Assembly (NCBI GenBank): GCA_018969015.1
Contig: JAGWZE010000001.1
Coordinates: 124,001 to 188,000, forward strand
DNA: 64,000 nucleotides
DNA from: Alphaproteobacteria bacterium
GTDB lineage: Bacteria; Pseudomonadota; Alphaproteobacteria; Caulobacterales; Aquidulcibacteraceae
Direction of reading: 5' to 3'
The notes below the pieces were generated by a model. The model saw only the letters and a list, made by a program, of their open reading frames with translations. It ran no database searches and was not told where the DNA came from. The position numbers were made by a program, and so were the translations under genes. Below are positions 26,709 through 35,327 of the stretch, one piece after another (the first letter of the stretch is position 1; every line of letters starts with the position of its first letter).

Positions 26709-26882
26709 TCAGCCGCGCGCCGATCGCGGCAAGTATGCGCGCGCTTCCGCCTGATACGGATCGAAGAGCGCAGAGCGACGTTTCTCACGCGCTGCGCGGC
26801 GGCGATCCGTCCAGGCGATCATGCCAAGCATGCCGACGACGAAGCCGACGAGCAGCCAGGCGATGGAAGACAAGATGAACAT
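26709..26882 (-). CDS. Small single-pass membrane protein
   Basis: A 57-residue protein with one N-terminal transmembrane helix (SSIAWLLVGFVVGMLGMIAW) and a basic cytoplasmic tail (TDRRRAAREKRRSALF). The ribosome binding site AGGGAGA, 7 bases before ATG 26882, supports it as a real gene despite its size. It is placed 23 bases after the beta-barrel gene and 6 bases before the next gene. The function is unknown; the layout is common in small membrane regulators. Confidence 0.6.
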   Translation of the reverse strand: MFILSSIAWLLVGFVVGMLGMIAWTDRRRAAREKRRSALFDPYQAEARAYLPRSARG

Positions 26883-26905
26883 GGATGATCTCCCTGCCTC
26901 CTGGG

Positions 26906-27495
26906 TCAGAACTTGTAGGCGGCGGCGAGGCTGAAGCGATTGCGCTCGAAGGCGTTGCTGTCGCCATACGTGTAGGCGCCGCGGAGGCGCCAATTGTACG
27001 CCACTGCCCATTCCGCGCCGGCGCCGACGGTGAACTCGTTTCGTCGAACGACCCGTCGAGCCGCGAAATGAGGCACCCGGACGGCGGAGCGCAGACTGGA
27101 GCGCGCAGTTCGCGCACCGCATTGACGTGGAACCATTCATGGCCGATTTCGGCGAACACCAGCGTGCGCTCACCGATCGTGCGCCCGGCACGCGCCGTGA
27201 CGCCCCATTGGTCCTCGATCGCGACCCGGGTACGGGACGTGTTGATTCCGAGCTTCTGGGTCTGACCGTCTTCGACGCCGTCGACGGCGACGCGCGCACC
27301 GGCGCCGATGACCCATTTGGACGGCAGCGCGAAGTCCCAGCCGCCGACGAGGTTCAGCGTTTCGCCCTCGGCTCCGTCATAATCCTCGTATCCGGCTTCG
27401 ATCCCGATGCTTGGCCCGGCGAAATGCTGCGCATAGGCGGGGGCGGCAAGGCTGCCCAAAGCCGCCGCGGCTGCAATGAAGGCTGCATTTTTCAT
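26906..27495 (-). pseudogene. Outer-membrane beta-barrel protein with a frameshift
   Basis: Reading from ATG 27495 gives a signal peptide (AALGSLAAPAYA) and barrel strands (HFAGPSIGIEAGYEDYDG) to about residue 150. The frame then leaves the family near 27045-27055 while a second frame continues RRNEFTVGAGAEWAVAYNW to AAAYKF, a proper terminal-Phe barrel signature. The whole region is 590 bases, not a multiple of three. The intact protein would be about 196 residues, a small OmpA/Opa-like porin. Either the gene is inactivated or the assembly has a one-base error. It heads the leftward envelope operon, divergent from the SARP-like regulator. Confidence 0.8.
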
Positions 27496-27581
27496 GGTCT
27501 TGTCCCTGGTTGCTTCCGGCGGTTGCGCCGCCGCGTCGGCAGACCAATCGCGGCCACACGTTTGCGCGAGCGGCGGCGCCG

Positions 27582-27602
27582 GCGTTGGAATCGCGTTGGA
27601 AT
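27582..27602 (+). promoter_or_regulatory. 11-bp-phased direct repeat before the SARP-like regulator
   Basis: GCGTTGGAAT occurs at 27582-27591 and again at 27593-27602, giving an exact 11-base period. Regulators of the SARP class bind direct repeats with helical (11 or 22 bp) phasing, so this may be the operator of the regulator encoded 28 bases downstream, controlling itself and the divergent porin operon. Confidence 0.5.
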
Positions 27603-27629
27603 GGCGCTCGGAACTGCTTATTTCGCTCC

Positions 27630-29624
27630 ATGCTGAACGACGCGGGATCCACGAACGCGCTGCGGCTGAGCCTCTTCGGCCCCCTGAGAGTTGAGTTGCA
27701 TGGCCGCACTGTGGCCATGCCGGCCTCTCGGAAAACGCGCGCAATCCTCGGCTATCTCGCGCTCTCGGGGCGGGCCGTCAGCCGTCAGCGGCTCTGCGAT
27801 TTGTTCTTCGATGCGCCCGACGACCCGCGCGCGTCGCTGCGATGGAGTCTCACCAAGATCAGGCCTCTGGTGGACGAGCCCCAGCGGCCGCGGCTCCTGG
27901 CGGAGCGGGACACGTTGCGGATCGATTTCGCGGGCGCCGATGTGGACGCCCACACAGTGTTGGCTATCGCCGCGCAGCCGTTGACGGAACTGCCGAGCGC
28001 CCTGCGACTGTACGCACTCGACCAGTTGAATGCAGACTTGTTGGAAGACTGCGACCTGCCCGATCGCCCTGAGTACGCTGCATGGCTCGCAGCGCATCGG
28101 CAGGACTTCCGGGCGATCGCGCTTAAGCTCGCGTCGGCGGAGGTTCAAGCCAGCAAAGGCGAGGCGCGCATCGGCGCCCTGCGGCGGCTACTGGCGCTCG
28201 ATCCGCTCGACGAGTCGGCCGCCGCCTCCCTTGCCCGCGCGTTGATGGCGGCTGGGCGCCGCGACGAGGCACATGCCTTGGCTGCGTCTACCGAGCGCCA
28301 ATTGCGCCTGGCCGGGCTCCAGGCAGGCCCGACCGTGAGGTTGGCGCTGCGATCATCTGCACCGGAGCTTAAACAGGCGGCCGTGCCCCCGCAGGCGGCG
28401 CCTTCGGAACCGCCCGCCGATGGACGGATCTCCGTTGGGGTCGTTCCATTTCTGAACCACAGCCCGGATGTGATCCCAGACGAGTTGATGGATGGCCTGT
28501 TAGAGGCGATCGCTCACATGCTGTCGAAGTTTCGCGACATACGCGTCGCGGGCTTTTCCGGTGCGATGCAATTCAAGGGCGCCCTCAAGGATCCCGCTGC
28601 GATGGGGGAAGCGCTCGGCGTCAGCCATCTTGCCGGCGGCAGCGTCATGGCTCGAAACGGCGCCTTGAAAATTCGCTACCGATTGGTCGCAGCCGCTGAT
28701 GGCGCGTTGATCGCCAGCGGCGATGTGGAACATGACGCCGCCGACGCATTCGCGCTTTTGGAGGATGCGCCGGCAAGGCTTGTGGTGCTGCTTGCACATC
28801 ATCTGGCCAATACTGCGCGCGAATCCGCACTCGCCACGCCCGACGACCGACGCAGCGCCTTCCAGCATTTCCTGGTGGGCATCTACTTCGGGTTTTTCGC
28901 CACACCGATCGATTATTCGGCTGCGTTGGCGGCCTTTGAGGCCGGCCTCGCGCTCACGCCTGACGACCCCAATCTCAACGCCTATGCCGCATGGGCGAAA
29001 GCAGGTCTGGGGCATGCGTCGCGCGAGCCTGAGCGTACTCAAGCAGCCGCGCAGGCCTATCGCGCCATAGCTGCAGCTGACAGCAACGCTGACGCCTTGG
29101 CGATCGCCGCTTGGTCCGCAGTGCACATCGGGCAGGACTATGACGCCGGGTTGCGCGCGGTCGAGCTCGCCACCCGCCTAAATCCTTTGTCGCGAATCGC
29201 CTGGAGCGCGAGCGCCTGGATTCGCGCAATGGCGGGCGAGTTCGAGACACCGTTGCAGCACTGGGACAATGCCATACGCTGCAACCCACTCGGCTCCAAC
29301 GTCGACACCTCATTTGCCGGTCGCGCGCTGTGCTACTGGATGGCCGGCCGATTTCAAGAGGCTGCAGACGCGGCTAAACGGGCGCTGGAGCGACAGCCAG
29401 GCCACGCTGGGGCTCACATGGCGGCGGTGGCGGCCGCACAGGGGCTTGGCGACCCAGAAATGACCAAGGCGGCCGTGCGCGCGATGCTGCAATTCTTCGC
29501 CGACGCACCTGACACGCCTGTCATGGCCTCCATTCCAATCCGATCCAGAGACATGAAGGCGCGTTTGCTGGAAGCGATCCGTTTAGCACGGGCGCAAGCA
29601 AAAGGCGATTTGGCTGACGGTTAG
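27630..29624 (+). CDS. SARP/CadC-like transcriptional regulator with TPR domain
   Basis: The 664-residue protein begins with an OmpR-type winged helix as found in SARP proteins (LSLFGPLRVELHG, SRKTRAILGYLALSG, LRWSLTKIRPLVD), continues with a BTAD-like helical region (to about 245), a TolB-like segment beginning RISVGVVPFLNHSPD (about 270-390, also LGVSHLAGGSVM) and C-terminal TPR-like helices (about 430-650). No membrane helix. Such proteins control peptide, porin or secondary-metabolite genes by direct-repeat binding. The ATG at 27630 has no Shine-Dalgarno, so the mRNA may be leaderless or the start slightly off. It diverges from the envelope operon by 134 bases, which is its likely target. 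Confidence 0.8.
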   Translation: MLNDAGSTNALRLSLFGPLRVELHGRTVAMPASRKTRAILGYLALSGRAVSRQRLCDLFFDAPDDPRASLRWSLTKIRPLVDEPQRPRLLAERDTLRIDFAGADVDAHTVLAIAAQPLTELPSALRLYALDQLNADLLEDCDLPDRPEYAAWLAAHRQDFRAIALKLASAEVQASKGEARIGALRRLLALDPLDESAAASLARALMAAGRRDEAHALAASTERQLRLAGLQAGPTVRLALRSSAPELKQAAVPPQAAPSEPPADGRISVGVVPFLNHSPDVIPDELMDGLLEAIAHMLSKFRDIRVAGFSGAMQFKGALKDPAAMGEALGVSHLAGGSVMARNGALKIRYRLVAAADGALIASGDVEHDAADAFALLEDAPARLVVLLAHHLANTARESALATPDDRRSAFQHFLVGIYFGFFATPIDYSAALAAFEAGLALTPDDPNLNAYAAWAKAGLGHASREPERTQAAAQAYRAIAAADSNADALAIAAWSAVHIGQDYDAGLRAVELATRLNPLSRIAWSASAWIRAMAGEFETPLQHWDNAIRCNPLGSNVDTSFAGRALCYWMAGRFQEAADAAKRALERQPGHAGAHMAAVAAAQGLGDPEMTKAAVRAMLQFFADAPDTPVMASIPIRSRDMKARLLEAIRLARAQAKGDLADG

Positions 29625-30171
29625 CCGCACCAAGCACCCAGTCCGGCGAACGGGCTTCCGTTGTGGCTGCTCTGCCTGTGATGATCTCGACGCTAAACGT
29701 TGCCGGGCTGAGCGTCTGCCCCGGCTCAGTCGGGCTGTGGCGTCTCGAGCGGCCGCCGCGCACTCCGCCTCGAGCCGCGAACAAATGGTCCAACATGCGC
29801 AATCCAGAGCGATCCAGCTTGATCCAGCTTGATCCAGCGCGGCTCGATCGTGGGGAGCTACCTTGCAAAGGACGCATCGAAGCTCATCCGGCAGCCGATG
29901 GGCGCGCATCGCCGGAACTTCTCAGGATGGCTTCCCTTTTCGGGCGATTTGAGCCACATTCGGATCGTCCGGAACTCGAACCCTGCGCAATAAAATTTGA
30001 TTGCCGGCGCCACGTCGGGATCGCGCAAGGTCTATTCGTCCGAACTCCACCTATCTTCTCAGCGCGCTATGCCAAGAGCGGCTCGCCTCTTCTGGCGCCA
30101 CTCGCCGGCGCACCGCGCGCCCGGCCGCCCCCTTCCCAAGTCAGCCAGCCGCCGCCACCCCGGCCCCCGAT
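29625..30171. other. 547-base intergenic without genes
   Basis: Convergent stops of the regulator and alanine dehydrogenase genes bound it. The only structure is a tandem 10-base repeat near the middle (listed separately). No terminator with a T-tract and no RNA gene were seen. Confidence 0.5.
29801..29840. repeat. Four 10-bp tandem repeats, GATCCAG type
   Basis: The units are AATCCAGAGC, GATCCAGCTT, GATCCAGCTT and GATCCAGCGC. It shares 16 identical bases with the repeat at 14950. Flanking bases to the left (TCTCGAG, GCGAA, TG-GC) also resemble that locus loosely, so a dispersed element of perhaps 100 bases is possible. Confidence 0.65.
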
Positions 30172-31257
30172 CTAGAACCCCAGGGCCTCGCGCACCGACG
30201 CATGCACGATCCGGCCGCCCTGGACGTTGAGGCCCGCGGCGAGGTTGGGATCGTCGGCCATGGCCTGCGCGGCGCCCTTGTTGGCGAGGGCCAGCGTGAA
30301 GGGCAGCGTCGCGTTGTTGAGCGCGAAGGCGCTGGTGCGGGCGACAGCGCCGGGCATGTTGGCCACGCAGTAATGCAGGATGCCGTCGATCTCGTAGACG
30401 GGATCGGCGTGCGTGGTGGGGCGGCTCGTTTCGAAGCAGCCGCCCTGGTCGATGGAGATGTCGACGAGCACGGCGCCCGGTCGCATCGTCGCGAGCATGG
30501 CGCGCGTCACGAGCTTGGGCGCGTTTCCGCCCGGCACGAGGACCGCGCCGATGACGAGATCGGCCTCGCGGACCGCCTCCTCCACCGCGGCGCGCGTCGA
30601 ATAGACGGTTTCGAGTCGGCCGTTGAATTCGCGATCGAGCTCTTCGAGGCGTGCGGGATTCTTGTCGAAGACGGTGACGCGGGCGCGCATGCCGACAGCG
30701 ATCTGCGCGGCGTTGTAGCCCGCGACGCCGGCGCCGAGGATCACGACATCGGCCGGCCGCACGCCGGGGACGCCGCCGAGCAGCACGCCGCGCCCGCCAT
30801 GGCTCTTTTCCAGGAAGGTCGCGCCGACCTGGATCGACATGCGTCCGGCGACCTCGCTCATCGGCTTGAGCAGCGGCAGCCGCCCGTGCGCGTCGGTCAC
30901 GGTTTCATACGCGATCGCGGTACAGCCCGAGGCCATCAGGGCCTTCGCCTGCGCGGGATCGGGCGCAAGATGCAGATAGGTGAAGAGCACGTGATGCGGC
31001 TGCAGCCGTGCGCACTCGACGGGCTGCGGCTCCTTCACCTTGACGATGAGGTCGCTCGCCTCGAACACCGCAGCGGCGTCGGCGAGAATGGTGACGCCCG
31101 ATTGCCGGTAGCGGTCATCGCTCGCGCCGATACCGGCGCCGGCGCCGGACTGGACGAAGACCTGATGCCCGGCGCGCACGAGCTCGGCGGCGCTTTCCGG
31201 CGTCAGGCCGACGCGGAATTCCTGGGGCTTGATTTCAGCGGGACAGCCAACGCGCAT
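30172..31257 (-). CDS. ald: Alanine dehydrogenase
   Basis: A 361-residue NAD-dependent enzyme converting L-alanine to pyruvate and ammonia. Diagnostic segments are the N-terminal MRVGCPAEIKPQEFRVGL, the substrate-binding VKVKEPQ (Lys near residue 74), the HH of LQPHHVLFTYLHLA and the Rossmann motif DVVILGAGVAGYNAAQIA. Length is normal for Ald. ATG 31257 has GGAGG 5 bases before it. The divergent Lrp-type regulator 123 bases away is the usual activator of ald in alphaproteobacteria and should act through the sites between the two genes. Confidence 0.96.
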   Translation of the reverse strand: MRVGCPAEIKPQEFRVGLTPESAAELVRAGHQVFVQSGAGAGIGASDDRYRQSGVTILADAAAVFEASDLIVKVKEPQPVECARLQPHHVLFTYLHLAPDPAQAKALMASGCTAIAYETVTDAHGRLPLLKPMSEVAGRMSIQVGATFLEKSHGGRGVLLGGVPGVRPADVVILGAGVAGYNAAQIAVGMRARVTVFDKNPARLEELDREFNGRLETVYSTRAAVEEAVREADLVIGAVLVPGGNAPKLVTRAMLATMRPGAVLVDISIDQGGCFETSRPTTHADPVYEIDGILHYCVANMPGAVARTSAFALNNATLPFTLALANKGAAQAMADDPNLAAGLNVQGGRIVHASVREALGF

Positions 31258-31302
31258 GGGAGCCTCCATAACGTCGCGAGTGTAGGCCCAAGGCCGCGGG
31301 AG

Positions 31303-31373
31303 GTCTTTGCAAAGCGCGACGGGAACGCGGCGGTTTTCGTATAATCTTGCAGGAACGCCGCGTTCTTGCAAAA
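31303..31373. promoter_or_regulatory. Ald/Lrp intergenic control region
   Basis: A small palindrome CTTTGCAAAG (31305-31314) and two related elements, TCTTGCAGG (31345-31353) and TTCTTGCAAA (31363-31372), lie between the divergent starts. The sequence TATAAT at 31340-31345 is a candidate -10 for the regulator gene, though no good -35 is seen. The TTGCAA elements are plausible Lrp-type half-sites. Confidence 0.45.
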
Positions 31374-31380
31374 TACCTGC

Positions 31381-31827
31381 ATGAAGCTGGACGACATCGA
31401 CATCGCTATCCTGGACGCGCTGTCCGCGAACGGCCGCGCGACCAGCGCCGAAATCGGAGAACAGGTCGGGTTGTCGCCGTCGGCGGCGCATCGGCGCGTG
31501 AAGGCGCTCGAGGACGCCGGCGTCATCGCGGGGTACGCCGCCCGCATCGCCCCGGACGCCTTCGGCCCGACCACCACAGCCTTCGTCGCGGTGACGCTGG
31601 AGAACCAGCGCCAGGAGACGATGGCCGCGTTCGAGCGCGCCGTGGCGCGCCATCGCGAGATCGAGGACTGCCACCTGATGACGGGGGAAAGCGACTATCT
31701 GCTGCGCATCCTCGTGCGCAGCGACGACCGCTACGAGCGCGTGCACCAGGATGTCCTGTCGCGCCTGCCGGGTGTGCGGCGCCTCGTGACGAGCTTCAGT
31801 ATACGGACGGTTTTCCGGCGGTCCTGA
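31381..31827 (+). CDS. Lrp/AsnC-family regulator, probable alanine dehydrogenase activator
   Basis: A 148-residue protein with an N-terminal helix-turn-helix (LDDIDIAILDALSANGRATS, SPSAAHRRVKALEDAG) and the RAM effector-binding domain (CHLMTGESDYLLRILV, LPGVRRLVTSFSIRTV). Lrp-type proteins form octamers and sense amino acids. Position opposite ald indicates that alanine is the signal (compare AldR/BkdR-like regulators), which is inference. ATG 31381 has no obvious ribosome binding site, and a TTG 15 bases earlier is an alternative. A hairpin follows its stop. Confidence 0.92.
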   Translation: MKLDDIDIAILDALSANGRATSAEIGEQVGLSPSAAHRRVKALEDAGVIAGYAARIAPDAFGPTTTAFVAVTLENQRQETMAAFERAVARHREIEDCHLMTGESDYLLRILVRSDDRYERVHQDVLSRLPGVRRLVTSFSIRTVFRRS

Positions 31828-31844
31828 GAGAGCCGGACATGCAA

Positions 31845-31875
31845 ACGGGCCGGCGCGCAGATGCGGCCGGCCCGT
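31845..31875. terminator. Hairpin between convergent lrp and csp genes
   Basis: ACGGGCCGG (31845-31853) pairs with CCGGCCCGT (31867-31875) around a 13-base loop. The T-tract is weak on either side (CTTTC rightward, TTG leftward), so it may terminate both converging transcripts inefficiently or by blocking polymerase. Confidence 0.6.
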
Positions 31876-31938
31876 CTTTCATGCAGTCACGCACGATGCA
31901 GGCGCGCGCCTACGGCCAGGGCCGCGGCGCGCTGCCGC

Positions 31939-32145
31939 TCAGGCGAGTTGCAGGTTCGTCGCGGAGTCGCGGCCCTGACGGTCGCGCTCGAGATCGAAGC
32001 CGACCTTCTGGCCATCAGCGAGGCTGCGCAGACCCGCGCGCTCGACGGCGGAAATATGGACGAAGACGTCCTTACCGCCCGTCTCGGGGGTAATGAAGCC
32101 GTAGCCTTTGGTGGTGTTGAAGAACTTAACGGTGCCGACAGCCAT
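31939..32145 (-). CDS. Cold-shock protein (CspA family)
   Basis: A 68-residue single cold-shock domain with both RNA-binding motifs: KGYGFI (RNP1) and VFVHI (RNP2). It binds single-stranded RNA and DNA and acts as an RNA chaperone in the cytoplasm. The start at 32145 is set by AAGGAGA 7 bases upstream and by the family's usual MAVGTVKFF beginning. A hairpin lies in the leader 28 bases before the start. In alphaproteobacteria such genes respond to cold or to stationary phase; this one's regulation is not visible. Confidence 0.96.
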   Translation of the reverse strand: MAVGTVKFFNTTKGYGFITPETGGKDVFVHISAVERAGLRSLADGQKVGFDLERDRQGRDSATNLQLA

Positions 32146-32172
32146 TGCCGTCTCCTTGTGTACGAAATTCCT

Positions 32173-32191
32173 CACGCGGGTCATCCGCGTG
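32173..32191 (-). promoter_or_regulatory. Leader hairpin upstream of the cold-shock gene
   Basis: CACGCGG (32173-32179) pairs with CCGCGTG (32185-32191) over a 5-base loop, in the presumed 5' untranslated region of the cold-shock mRNA. It could affect mRNA stability or temperature response. Confidence 0.4.
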
Positions 32192-32337
32192 TGGTCGATT
32201 TTTCGAGGGAAACAGCAAAAGTCCGGCGCGACAGCGAAGGATCAGAGCGTGACGCGACGAGATCGATGACCCGCATATAGGGCTTTCGACCGCGTCTGTC
32301 CATCGCAACGTCAGCGCAGGGCCGCCGGCGACGCCGT

Positions 32338-34359
32338 TCAGCTCGCGATACGCCAGGCGGCCTCGAGCTTCGCGGGCGTCGCGACCGGCTCGGGGCGGCC
32401 GAAATGGTAGCCCTGCGCCGCGCCGCAGCCGACGGACTGGAGGAACGCGGCCTGGTCGCCCGTCTCCACGCCTTCGGCCAGCACGCCGATGCCGAGGCTC
32501 TGCCCGAGCGACACGACGGCGCCGATGATGGCGCGCGCCTGCGGATCGCTCATCACTTCGTCGACGAAGGACTTGTCGAGTTTGATCTTGTCGAACGGGA
32601 ACGCCCGCAGCGTCGACAGCGACGAATAGCCGGTGCCGAAATCGTCCATGGCGATCGACACGCCCAGCGCGCCGAGACGGCGCAGCACGTGGATCGTGTG
32701 GGCCGGATCGCCCATCATCGCGGTCTCGGTGATTTCGAGCTCGAGACGGCGCGGCGACAGGCCCGTCTCCAGAAGGATCTCGTGCACGAGGCGCGGGAGA
32801 TCTGGCACGTGCCCAAGCTGCACGGCCGACAGGTTGACCGCCACCTTCCAGGGCGTCGGCCATGTCGCCGCCGTCGCGCAGGCGTGGCGCAGCACCCACT
32901 CCCCGATCGGCACGATGAGGCCCGTTTCCTCCGCCAGCGAAATGAACTCGGCGGGCGACACGTAGCCGCGCACCGGGTGGCGCCAGCGGATCAGGGCCTC
33001 GAAGCCGGTCGTTTCGCCGGTCGCGAGCGAGGTCTGCGCCTGGTAGCGCAGCTCGAACTGGCCGGCGTCGATGGCGTCGCGCAGTTCGCGCACGAGCGCG
33101 CGGCGGGCGCGCGCGGCCTCGTCCGTCGTCGCCTCGTAAAAGCAGACGCCGCCGCTGACGCCGCCCTTGGCGCGCTGCATGGCGAGATCGGCATTGGCGA
33201 GCAGCGCGGCGGCCCCGGCCGCATCCTCCGGATAGCAGGCGACGCCGATGGCGGCCTGGAGGGAGACATCGCCCTCGCCGACACGCAACGGCGCCGCGAC
33301 GGCGGCCTCCAGGCGCTCGGCGAACGCGCCGGCGCCGGGCCGTCCATCCACCAGCGCCAGGGCGCCGAACTCGTCGCCGCCGAGCCGCGCGACGAACTCC
33401 CCGTCCCGCAGCGCGCCCCGCAGCCGCGCCGCGATTGCACGCAGCGCGCCGTCGCCGGCGGCGTGGCCGTGCGCCTCGTTGACGTCCTTGAAGCGCTCGA
33501 GATCCAGCACGACGACCGCAAGCGACCGTCCGGAGCCGGCGAATTCGAGCGAGCGATCGAGCCGGTCAAGAAAAGCCGCGCGGTTCGGCAGTTCGGTCAG
33601 GGCGTCGTGCTTGGCCAGGCGCGCGAGCTCTTGCGTGCGCTGGGCGGAAAGGTGGCGATCGAGCAGATAGCTCGCCGATCCGGCGCCGACGGCGAGCAGC
33701 CCGATGCCCGATGCGGCGACGGCGAGGATGCCGGCGGAGTCGACATCCAGCGGCGCTGCGCTCAGCGGCACGATCGTCAGCGCCGCCATGCCCGTGAAGT
33801 GCAGCCCGACGATCGTGAGGAACACGCCGACGCCTGATCCCACGTGGCAGTAGCGCGTGAGCGGGCGCGCGCCGCGATTGAAGGCGAGCGCGCCAAGCAG
33901 AAGCGCAACCGCGATCGAAGCAGCGATGCCGCCCTGATCCCAGATCAAAACGCCCTGGGTGTTGAAGCCCGCCATGCCGAGATAGTGCATCCCGGCGACG
34001 GTCGCGCCGAACACGACGCCGGCCGCCTCCGGCGCGTAGCGCCACCGCCGGGCGTAGAGCGTGATGGCGGCGCCGCATCCCGCGACCGCGCCGACGAGCG
34101 ACAGCAGCGTCCAGAAGGGATCGTAGGTCACCGTCAGCGTGTTGCGGTAGGCCAGCATGGCGACGAAGTGCGTCACCCAGACGGTCGATCCGCCGACGAT
34201 GGCGCCGAGCAGAGTCCAGATGCCGCGAAGCGCGCCTTCCGTGGTGCGGGCGCGCTGCGAAAGTCGGACGAGAAAGGCCGCGCCCAGCGCGCAGATCAAT
34301 GCGGCGAGGACGACGAGGCTCAGGTCATGGTCTTCGGTCAGGCAGGTCAGGACGCGCAC
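32338..34359 (-). CDS. MHYT-GGDEF-EAL cyclic-di-GMP signalling protein
   Basis: A 673-residue membrane protein with a seven-helix MHYT sensor (three copies of the motif: WVTHFVAM, GMHYLGM, LHFTGM, thought to bind a metal and sense a gas), then a diguanylate cyclase domain with intact RLGGDEF and a phosphodiesterase domain with intact EALIRW and the loop DDFGTGYSSL. Both catalytic signatures look active. The I-site equivalent reads RDGE, not RxxD, so product inhibition may be lost. The protein could set c-di-GMP levels in response to oxygen, NO or CO. It is transcribed alone. Confidence 0.94.
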   Translation of the reverse strand: MRVLTCLTEDHDLSLVVLAALICALGAAFLVRLSQRARTTEGALRGIWTLLGAIVGGSTVWVTHFVAMLAYRNTLTVTYDPFWTLLSLVGAVAGCGAAITLYARRWRYAPEAAGVVFGATVAGMHYLGMAGFNTQGVLIWDQGGIAASIAVALLLGALAFNRGARPLTRYCHVGSGVGVFLTIVGLHFTGMAALTIVPLSAAPLDVDSAGILAVAASGIGLLAVGAGSASYLLDRHLSAQRTQELARLAKHDALTELPNRAAFLDRLDRSLEFAGSGRSLAVVVLDLERFKDVNEAHGHAAGDGALRAIAARLRGALRDGEFVARLGGDEFGALALVDGRPGAGAFAERLEAAVAAPLRVGEGDVSLQAAIGVACYPEDAAGAAALLANADLAMQRAKGGVSGGVCFYEATTDEAARARRALVRELRDAIDAGQFELRYQAQTSLATGETTGFEALIRWRHPVRGYVSPAEFISLAEETGLIVPIGEWVLRHACATAATWPTPWKVAVNLSAVQLGHVPDLPRLVHEILLETGLSPRRLELEITETAMMGDPAHTIHVLRRLGALGVSIAMDDFGTGYSSLSTLRAFPFDKIKLDKSFVDEVMSDPQARAIIGAVVSLGQSLGIGVLAEGVETGDQAAFLQSVGCGAAQGYHFGRPEPVATPAKLEAAWRIAS

Positions 34360-34507
34360 GGATCACCTGGAGAGCGGTCGTCCGTACACGAACGGAGTTT
34401 ACACTTCGCAACCACGTCCGGCCTAGAGGACCTTCCGGTCGGCGGGCGTGGCGGCCGCAATCGCAAACCGCGCGTTCAGGAAGGTGAACGGTGTGCGAAC
34501 GGCGTCG

Positions 34508-35158
34508 TCAGGGCCCATCACGCCAGGGCGCCACGGGCAGACGCCACGCGAAGCGGATCGCCAGCACGCGGAGCGCGAACGTGACGAGACCACCGGCGAT
34601 CGCGACCCGCACGGCGTCGAAGCTCAAAACCGCGCCCGTGACGACGACGACCGCGCCCGCGAGCGCCGCCACGGCATAGATCTCCGTGGGCTTCAGCACA
34701 CTCGGGACTTCCGCCAGCAGAACATCGCGCACGACGCCGCCGCCGATCCCCGTCAGCATGCCCATCAGCGCCGCCATCGGCGGCGAGAGCCCGAACGCGA
34801 GGGCCTTCTGCGCGCCCGCCACGCAGAACAACGCCAGCCCTGCCGCATCCACCAGGAGGATCGGCGCGGAGACCTTCTCGATGGCGGCGCCCCACACGAA
34901 CACCGCGAGGCCCGCCGCCATCGCCGCCGCGAGATAGCGCCAATCCGTGAAGGCCGCCGGCGGGGTCGCGCCGATCAGCACGTCGCGCAGGATGCCGCCC
35001 GAGCAGGCCGACGCGAAGGCGACGACGAGCACGCCGAACACGTCCAGCCCGCGCCGCGCGGCCGCGAGCGATCCTAGAAGCGCGAACGCCACAGTGCCGC
35101 TGAGATCCAGCGCCAGCACGAGAGCGCGCGCCGACGCGCTGGCAAGATCCGCTTCCAT
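34508..35158 (-). CDS. TRIC-family cation channel (UPF0126)
   Basis: A 216-residue protein with seven predicted helices in two repeats, each with the glycine-rich motif characteristic of bacterial TRIC channels: ASACSGGILRDVL and LTGIGGGVVRDVL. These trimers conduct monovalent cations, though some members are tied to amino acid transport. Start ATG 35158 gives the family's typical length, although the frame is open to 35233. It is located between the c-di-GMP protein and the TadG gene, with no operon partner. Confidence 0.9.
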   Translation of the reverse strand: MEADLASASARALVLALDLSGTVAFALLGSLAAARRGLDVFGVLVVAFASACSGGILRDVLIGATPPAAFTDWRYLAAAMAAGLAVFVWGAAIEKVSAPILLVDAAGLALFCVAGAQKALAFGLSPPMAALMGMLTGIGGGVVRDVLLAEVPSVLKPTEIYAVAALAGAVVVVTGAVLSFDAVRVAIAGGLVTFALRVLAIRFAWRLPVAPWRDGP

Positions 35159-35327
35159 CCCGTTCGCCCCGCGGCCGTGCCCGCATCCGTTTGCGTCGAC
35201 GCCGAAGGCCGACATTAACGCCCGCGTCACCAAGACGGCCGCCTTATCGTGAATGCGGCCGCAAACGGAGCGAAATTAACGCCATCTCTTAAACGAATGG
35301 AAACGCCGAGCGCGAGACATTCACCGC

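Noticed and set aside
27510-27629. Longer start for the SARP-like regulator
   Set aside because: The added residues would run through the promoter of the divergent operon and the 11-bp repeat, and match no SARP N-terminus.
29960-29990. GGGTTCGAGTTCC on the minus strand, like a tRNA T-arm
   Set aside because: The flanking bases do not pair as a T-stem and no acceptor stem, D-arm or anticodon arm can be built around it.
35270-35300. TTAA-N9-TTAA before the TadG gene as a CtrA box
   Set aside because: The CtrA consensus has a 7-base spacer, and here the spacing is 9, so the match is not convincing.
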